A DNA stretch of 8,530 nt from JAPLCX01 sp964460305 (GTDB taxonomy: Bacteria; Auribacterota; Tritonobacteria; UBA1439): NCBI GenBank assembly GCA_964460305.1, contig CAYWRA010000105.1:1-8530 (forward strand). Reading direction: 5' to 3'. The position numbers were made by a program, and so were the translations under genes. The notes beneath the pieces are model-generated. The model was not told the origin of the DNA. It searched no databases and saw only the letters and a list, made by a program, of their open reading frames with translations. Below are positions 5,477-8,530 of this stretch, piece by piece (position 1 is the stretch's first letter; each line of letters begins with the position of its first letter).

Positions 5477-6493
5477 TCAAAACATCTCGCCCTGGGCCGG
5501 TTGGCTCTTCACACCGAATTTCGCATACGCCTTGTCCGTCGCCACGCGTCCCTGCGACGTCCGTTTGAGATACCCCTGCTGGATCAGGTAGGGCTCGTAC
5601 ACCTCCTCGATCGTACCCGCTTCTTCTCCCACGGCCACCGCGAGGCTCCCTATCCCCACGGGTCCTCCGCCAAAATGGTCGATGATCGTCTTGATAAGCC
5701 GTTTGTCCATCTCGTCCAGCCCATGTTCGTCCACGTCGAGCATCGCGAGCGCAGCATCGGCCACTTCCGGCGTGATCTTGTTCCCGGCCTTCACTTGGGC
5801 GTAGTCCCGGACGCGCCGCAAGAGATTGTTCCCGATGCGCGGTGTCCCTCGCGAACGGCGCGCGATCTCCGCGGCCCCCTCCTGCGTAATATCGACGTTC
5901 AGGATCCGGGCGCTCCTGAGGATTATGTCTTCCAGCGCGTCCGCCGGATAATAGTCGAGTCGAATAGCCATGCCAAAACGCGAGCGGAGGGGGGCGCTGA
6001 TCAAGCCGCTCCGCGTCGTAGCGCCGATGAGCGTGAAACGGGCTAGGTTGATACGGACGCTCCTCGCATTCGGCCCCTGGTCGATGATGATGTCCAGCGT
6101 ATAATCCTCCATCGCCGGGTAGAGGTATTCCTCAATCACCTTATTCAGGCGGTGTATCTCGTCGATGAAGAGGATGTCGCCCTGTTCGAGGTTGGTGAGC
6201 AACCCCGCAAGATCACCCGCCTTTTCGATCACCGGCCCCGAGGTCGCCCTTATGGTCGCACCCATGGCCTTCGCAACGATGTATGCGAGCGTCGTCTTCC
6301 CCAACCCCGGCGGGCCCGAAAATATCGTATGTTCGAGAGCCTCGCCCCTCTAACGCGCCGCACGAATGAATATCTCAAGCCGCTCCTTTATCTTCTCCTG
6401 GCCGATGAAATCGTCGAATCCGGATGGGCGCAGGGTGAGATCGAGCTGAACGTCTTTTTCGTGCAATGCTTTTTGAATGAACCGCTCAGTCAT
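5477..6493 (-). CDS. ruvB: RuvB Holliday-junction branch-migration ATPase, interrupted by an in-frame TAG
   Basis: RuvB is the hexameric AAA+ motor that drives branch migration with RuvA. From ATG 6493 the frame gives 338 codons, the usual size, but codon 48 (6350-6352) is TAG. Sequence on both sides is in the same frame and RuvB-like: LDLTLRPSGFDDFIGQEK before it; RGEALEHTIFSGPPGLGKTT after it, with Walker A at 60-68. Walker B is LFIDEIHRL (108-116), sensor 1 IGATTRSG, then the arginine-finger region RSRFG, sensor 2 GTPRIGNNLLRR, and the winged-helix end EPYLIQQGYLKRT. E. coli has Leu at the TAG position (AAKLRGDAL). If TAG terminates, only 47 residues are made and the gene is dead. Start: the ATG overlaps the end of the upstream gene by 8 nt and has AGGAG 12 nt upstream; ATG 6547 is an alternative. 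The final stop is TGA. Confidence 0.93.
6350..6352 (-). other. In-frame TAG codon within ruvB (codon 48)
   Basis: The minus strand reads GCG GCG CGT TAG AGG GGC GAG (AAR-stop-RGE). No frameshift is involved, since both halves share one frame. One base change from TTG, AAG, CAG or GAG would give it. The first later start codon in frame is TTG at 6304, inside Walker A, so reinitiation could not give a working ATPase. Confidence 0.95.
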
Positions 6494-6782
6494 CGTTTCC
6501 ACTATCTCCTGGGGCACGGGAACCATCCCCGTCTCCACGGCCGTCATCCTGGGCGATTCCGTCGACGAGTTCTAACGCCTGATCCGACAGCTCGTTGGGG
6601 ACGATGACGTCGTAGCGGGAAAGGGGCGTAGGTTGGTACGTTCCCAGGTGCGGTCCCGATACAAACGCCCCGAACGGGTCGCGCGCGCGCACAACCGCCG
6701 CCACCCCTTCAGCCAACAATATGTTCCTCACCATCTCCGCCATGGAGAGATATTTGTGCGTATAAACTACGACCGGTTCCAT
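6486..6782 (-). CDS. DUF2007-like small protein between ruvA and ruvB
   Basis: The 98-residue product begins MEPVVVYTHKYLSMAEMVRN and continues ILLAEGVAAVVRARD, then ends its core with YDVIVPNELSDQALELVD. This beta-alpha pattern (strand, helix with ...AEGI/V..., strand ending in V(I)VP, then a helix) is that of DUF2007, a small ferredoxin/PII-like fold sometimes called putative signal-transducing protein. The molecular role is not established. The last 22 residues or so are acidic and glycine-rich (GRGDGDGSRAPG) and look disordered; they overlap the 5' flank of ruvB. The ATG at 6782 is chosen because upstream residues in the same frame come from repeat DNA; a weak AGGA lies 11 nt before it. 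The stop TGA overlaps the ruvB ATG, suggesting translational coupling. The assignment is from pattern only. Confidence 0.75.
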   Translation of the reverse strand: MEPVVVYTHKYLSMAEMVRNILLAEGVAAVVRARDPFGAFVSGPHLGTYQPTPLSRYDVIVPNELSDQALELVDGIAQDDGRGDGDGSRAPGDSGNDD

Positions 6783-6804
6783 AAATAAGAAAATCCTAAA
6801 GCTC

Positions 6805-6924
6805 GAAACGGAGAGACGGAGAAGGGGTGACATAATGAAAATCGCCGGCTCTCCCCCGTCCCGTCCCGAAGGGATCCCGTTGGGAAAGGGGCCCATTAGG
6901 GGCGATTCTCCCACTCGCCGTTTC
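6805..6924. repeat. Facing GAAACGGA-type octamer arrays between ruvA and the DUF2007 gene
   Basis: Left array starting at 6805 is GAAACGGA, GAGACGGA, GAAGGGGT, GACATAAT (8-bp period, to 6836). Right array 6901-6924, read on the minus strand, is GAAACGGC, GAGTGGGA, GAATCGCC. The outermost 9 bp (tcgaaacgg 6803-6811, ccgtttcga 6918-6926) are perfectly inverted. The GC-rich interior holds small palindromes such as gggatccc at 6871-6878. The element fills most of the 166-bp gap, which has no gene. Confidence 0.75.
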
Positions 6925-6948
6925 GAACTATGCAGTATCGACTTGCCC

Positions 6949-7539
6949 TCACGCCGACTTCAATGCTTCACGAATCAGCCTCTCGACGTCCTCCGGCGCC
7001 CCGATCCGCTGGAGCGCCGCCTGTATGGCCTTCTGCGCCTCCAAGTGCGTGTAACCGAGGGCAAGGAGGGCGCGCGCGGCGTCGTCAACCACACGGTCGC
7101 GCTGCGACTCCTCGGGCCTTCCCGCAACAAACTCCAGCTTGTCGATCTTGTCCTTCAACTCAACGATGAGACGCTCCGCTTTCTTCTTGCCGATGCCAGG
7201 CACCACCGCGAGCACGTGCGCGCTCCCCTGGCTCACCGCCGCGCGGAAGTTCTGGGGAGAAATGCCGCTCAGGATGCTTATCGCGATCTTCGGGCCGATC
7301 CCCGTCACCCCCAGCAGGAGCCGGAAGAGGCTTCGCTCCTCCTCCGACATGAAGCCGTAGAGCACCATGCCGTCCTCTCTGACGTGGAGGTGCGTGAGTA
7401 TCGTGACGCGCCCGCCCCTCTTCGGCAGGCGCTCGAAGCTGCTCAGCGGTATTGTAAGCTCGTATCCGACGCCGTTCACGCCGACCACGATGCCGGTCGG
7501 ATGCGCCTCGACGAGCTCGCCGTGTAAGAAAGTTATCAT
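6949..7539 (-). CDS. ruvA: RuvA Holliday-junction DNA-binding subunit
   Basis: RuvA tetramers hold the four-way junction and load the RuvB motor. The 196-residue product has the OB-fold domain I (MITFLHGELVEAHPTGIVVG to about residue 64). Domain II has two helix-hairpin-helix motifs, GVTGIGPK at 77-84 and VPGIGKKKAE at 113-122. A charged linker near 138-150 leads to domain III (DDAARALLALGYTHLEAQKA), which contacts RuvB. The ATG at 7539 is used rather than one seven codons upstream because homologues begin MI at this point and GGAG stands 10 nt before it. The stop is TGA. It follows ruvC by 36 bp, so the two are probably cotranscribed. All expected motifs are intact, in contrast to the interrupted ruvB. 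Confidence 0.98.
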   Translation of the reverse strand: MITFLHGELVEAHPTGIVVGVNGVGYELTIPLSSFERLPKRGGRVTILTHLHVREDGMVLYGFMSEEERSLFRLLLGVTGIGPKIAISILSGISPQNFRAAVSQGSAHVLAVVPGIGKKKAERLIVELKDKIDKLEFVAGRPEESQRDRVVDDAARALLALGYTHLEAQKAIQAALQRIGAPEDVERLIREALKSA

Positions 7540-7575
7540 AGTCGCTTCGCTCCATTGCAATTCACGCGATACGTA

Positions 7576-8052
7576 TTAAGCACCGCGTGTCGAAAACGCG
7601 TGGCAGACGGCGATGGCGAGGGCGTCGGCGGCATCGGCGGGCTGCGGTTCCTCCCGCATGCCGAGGATCTGCTTTATCATGAATTGCACCTGTTTCTTCT
7701 GGGCGCCCCCCCCGCCTAGCACCGCCTGTTTGACCCGGCGGGGGGCGTATTCGAATACTTCAATGCCCCTCTCCGCGGCAACCAGCATTACGATCCCCCT
7801 CGCCTCTCCAAGCTTGAGCGCGCTCTTCACGTTCTTGCAGAAAAAAAGCCCCTCAACCGCCATCTGGTCGGGCGCATGCAACTCGAATGCCTTTTTAATC
7901 TCGCGGTAAATCTTTAAAAACCTTTCGGGAAGGGGCGTCCCACCGCGGTTTAGAATGCACCCCCCGCACACGTAGGAAAGCCGGGACCCGTTCTTATCGA
8001 TGATCCCGTAACCCGTCGCGAGCGTTCCGGGGTCTATGCCGATGATACGCAT
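7576..8052 (-). CDS. ruvC: RuvC Holliday-junction endonuclease
   Basis: RuvC is the dimeric, metal-dependent nuclease that cuts Holliday junctions symmetrically, completing the RuvAB pathway. The 158-residue product starts MRIIGIDPGTLATGYGI and has the four acidic catalytic residues: Asp7, Glu67 (AVEGLFF), Asp140 and Asp143 (ADAADALAIA). It is slightly shorter at the C-terminus than the E. coli enzyme (173 residues), which is common. The frame is open upstream to 8112, but those residues come from GC-rich repeat DNA. The ATG at 8052 is chosen for its match to homologues and for GGAGGA 9 nt upstream. That ribosome site lies partly within a small inverted repeat. The stop is TAA. It is the first ruv gene downstream of yebC, a common neighbour. 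Confidence 0.98.
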   Translation of the reverse strand: MRIIGIDPGTLATGYGIIDKNGSRLSYVCGGCILNRGGTPLPERFLKIYREIKKAFELHAPDQMAVEGLFFCKNVKSALKLGEARGIVMLVAAERGIEVFEYAPRRVKQAVLGGGGAQKKQVQFMIKQILGMREEPQPADAADALAIAVCHAFSTRGA

Positions 8053-8061
8053 ATGAGAAGT

Positions 8062-8067
8062 TCCTCC
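8062..8067 (-). promoter_or_regulatory. Ribosome binding site of ruvC, inside a hairpin arm
   Basis: The minus strand GGAGGA stands 9 nt before ATG 8052. Bases 8065-8069 (tccgc) pair with 8075-8079 (gcgga), so part of the site could be base-paired in the mRNA. This site decides the start against the longer frame. Confidence 0.7.
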
Positions 8068-8105
8068 GCAGAAGGCGGATCCGCCTATGGCGCGGACGCC
8101 TATGG
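8065..8105. repeat. GC-rich palindromic repeat upstream of ruvC
   Basis: It contains the perfect 12-bp palindrome ggcggatccgcc (8074-8085), a competing hairpin tccgc/gcgga (8065-8069 with 8075-8079) and a direct repeat cgcctatgg (8082-8090 and 8097-8105). It looks like a copy of a dispersed palindromic element. Its right-hand end provides part of the ruvC ribosome site. Confidence 0.7.
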
Positions 8106-8131
8106 TGGACAAATCCCAATATTAATGTACA

Positions 8132-8358
8132 ACCACAGAGTGCACTGAGAGATACACAGAGGACACTGAGATTTACTACAAGTAATGAGAAACGATCAAC
8201 TTGAATACTGTAGTTCACATCCGTGTCCATCCGGGAAATCTATGGATGGAACCACTACCTCTTCAAATCCCTCGAAGGGGCCCCTTCGGGACACGGCTAA
8301 AATTAAACTTGGGTTTATCCCTCAGTGCTCTCAGTGCCTTCTCTGTGTCCTCTGTGGT
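8132..8358. repeat. Facing CACAGAG/CACTGAG-type nonamer arrays
   Basis: Left array: ACCACAGAG, TGCACTGAG, a 12-bp unit ending CACAGAG, GACACTGAG (8132-8170). Right array, minus strand: ACCACAGAG, GACACAGAG, an 11-bp unit ending CACTGAG, AGCACTGAG (8321-8358). The outer units are identical. The 150-bp interior includes an 8-bp inverted repeat, ccgtgtcc at 8221-8228 with ggacacgg at 8289-8296, and the 16-bp perfect palindrome cgaaggggccccttcg at 8273-8288. Confidence 0.75.
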
Positions 8359-8407
8359 TTCATTTATCTCAAATCCGCTTTATACGCATTTAAAAATCTG
8401 CTATTTC

Positions 8408-8444
8408 CACCGGAGAGACCCCCTGGGGGCGTGTCTCCGTGGTG
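8408..8444 (-). terminator. Possible terminator hairpin after yebC
   Basis: The core is ccccc-t-ggggg (8419-8429) flanked by ggaga (8412-8416) and tctcc (8434-8438), with imperfect outer pairing. It lies 19 bp beyond the yebC stop in the direction of transcription. A run of five T's on the minus strand (8392-8396) comes about 11 nt after the stem, further than usual, so this may be only a palindromic repeat. Confidence 0.4.
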
Positions 8445-8463
8445 AAGCTCAAGCGAGACCGTT

Positions 8464-8530
8464 TCACTGCTTCTCCGCCTCTTCAAGTATCTCGTCGGGA
8501 ATGTCGAAATTAGATGCGACGTTCTGCACG
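8464..8530 (-). CDS. yebC: YebC/PmpR family protein, C-terminal end (partial)
   Basis: Only the last 22 codons are in the window. They read VQNVASNFDIPDEILEEAEKQ and stop at TGA (8464-8466). The QNV.SNFDIPDE ending is characteristic of the YebC/TACO1 family. These proteins have been described as transcription regulators and, more recently, as translation factors that relieve ribosome stalling; this fragment cannot tell which. A yebC gene directly upstream of ruvC is a common arrangement and supports the call. The start, length and promoter are outside the window. Confidence 0.88.
   Translation of the reverse strand, partial: VQNVASNFDIPDEILEEAEKQ

Larger units (their letters stand above)
8053..8463. 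other. 411-bp gap between yebC and ruvC, repeat-filled, no gene seen
   Basis: From the ruvC side it holds a GC palindromic repeat (8065-8105), facing nonamer arrays (8132-8170 and 8321-8358) around a nested hairpin region (8221-8296), and a hairpin next to yebC (8408-8444). No credible ORF or RNA gene was recognised. A promoter for the ruv genes could lie here, but none is clear. Confidence 0.7.

Noticed and set aside
5477..6304. Separate shorter RuvB gene starting at TTG 6304
   Set aside because: This start falls inside the Walker A motif and would remove GPPG. The sequence just upstream in the same frame is also RuvB, so it is the same gene interrupted by TAG.
6350..6352. Pyrrolysine or other specific recoding of the TAG
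   Set aside because: No pyl gene, suppressor tRNA or structural signal is visible in the window. A sequence error or simple mutation explains it as well, so no amino acid is assigned.
6783..6914. Longer N-terminus for the DUF2007-like protein (start at 6914)
   Set aside because: The added residues are encoded by the octamer repeat region and look unlike the family; ATG 6782 fits the domain start.
8053..8112. Longer N-terminus for RuvC (start at 8112)
   Set aside because: The extra residues come from the palindromic repeat. Homologues start at MRIIGIDPG, and a ribosome site precedes ATG 8052.
1986..8358. CRISPR array
   Set aside because: The repeats are 7-9-bp degenerate words in contiguous runs and inverted pairs, with no regular spacers and no cas genes.
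8185..8445. Small plus-strand gene in the yebC-ruvC gap
   Set aside because: The frame runs across inverted arrays and palindromes, has no recognisable product and no good ribosome site, and all neighbours are on the other strand.

Overview
All ten genes lie on the minus strand. In transcription order (right to left) they are: yebC (3' end only), ruvC, ruvA, a DUF2007-type small protein, ruvB, a DUF2905 membrane protein, queA, tgt, yajC and a fused secDF that runs off the left edge. Such clusters of Holliday-junction (ruv), queuosine (queA-tgt) and Sec-translocon (yajC-secD/F) genes are known in many bacteria. Together with the single-chain SecDF, moderate-to-high GC and abundant hairpin repeats in the gaps, the window suggests an uncultivated Gram-negative-type lineage (Omnitrophota/Auribacterota-like or another PVC- or Desulfobacterota-related group). 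That placement is a low-confidence inference.

Region by region: 1-1963 secDF (3' part missing); 2032-2421 yajC; 2422-2743 a repeat-filled gap; 2744-3868 tgt; 3940-5109 queA; 5129-5356 DUF2905; 5477-6493 ruvB; 6486-6782 DUF2007; 6949-7539 ruvA; 7576-8052 ruvC; 8053-8463 a repeat-filled gap; 8464-8530 the end of yebC. RuvC, RuvA and RuvB resolve and migrate Holliday junctions. QueA and Tgt carry out two steps of queuosine tRNA modification. YajC and SecDF are accessory parts of the Sec translocon.

Two things stand out. First, ruvB is intact in frame and motifs except for one in-frame TAG at codon 48, in the conserved stretch just before the Walker A motif. None of the nine stop codons visible in the window is TAG. 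The TAG may be a sequence error, a real nonsense mutation or recoding; the sequence cannot decide. Second, the six gaps longer than about 60 bp that separate most of the genes each hold short arrays of degenerate 7-, 8- or 9-bp words (usually 3-5 units) arranged as facing inverted arrays. Each gap has its own word family, except that the yajC-secDF and queA-tgt gaps share one. One such word (GGGATTT, eight exact copies) together with a small palindrome sits in frame inside queA and adds about 38 residues. Another array encodes the last ten residues of QueA, and another supplies the stop codon of yajC.
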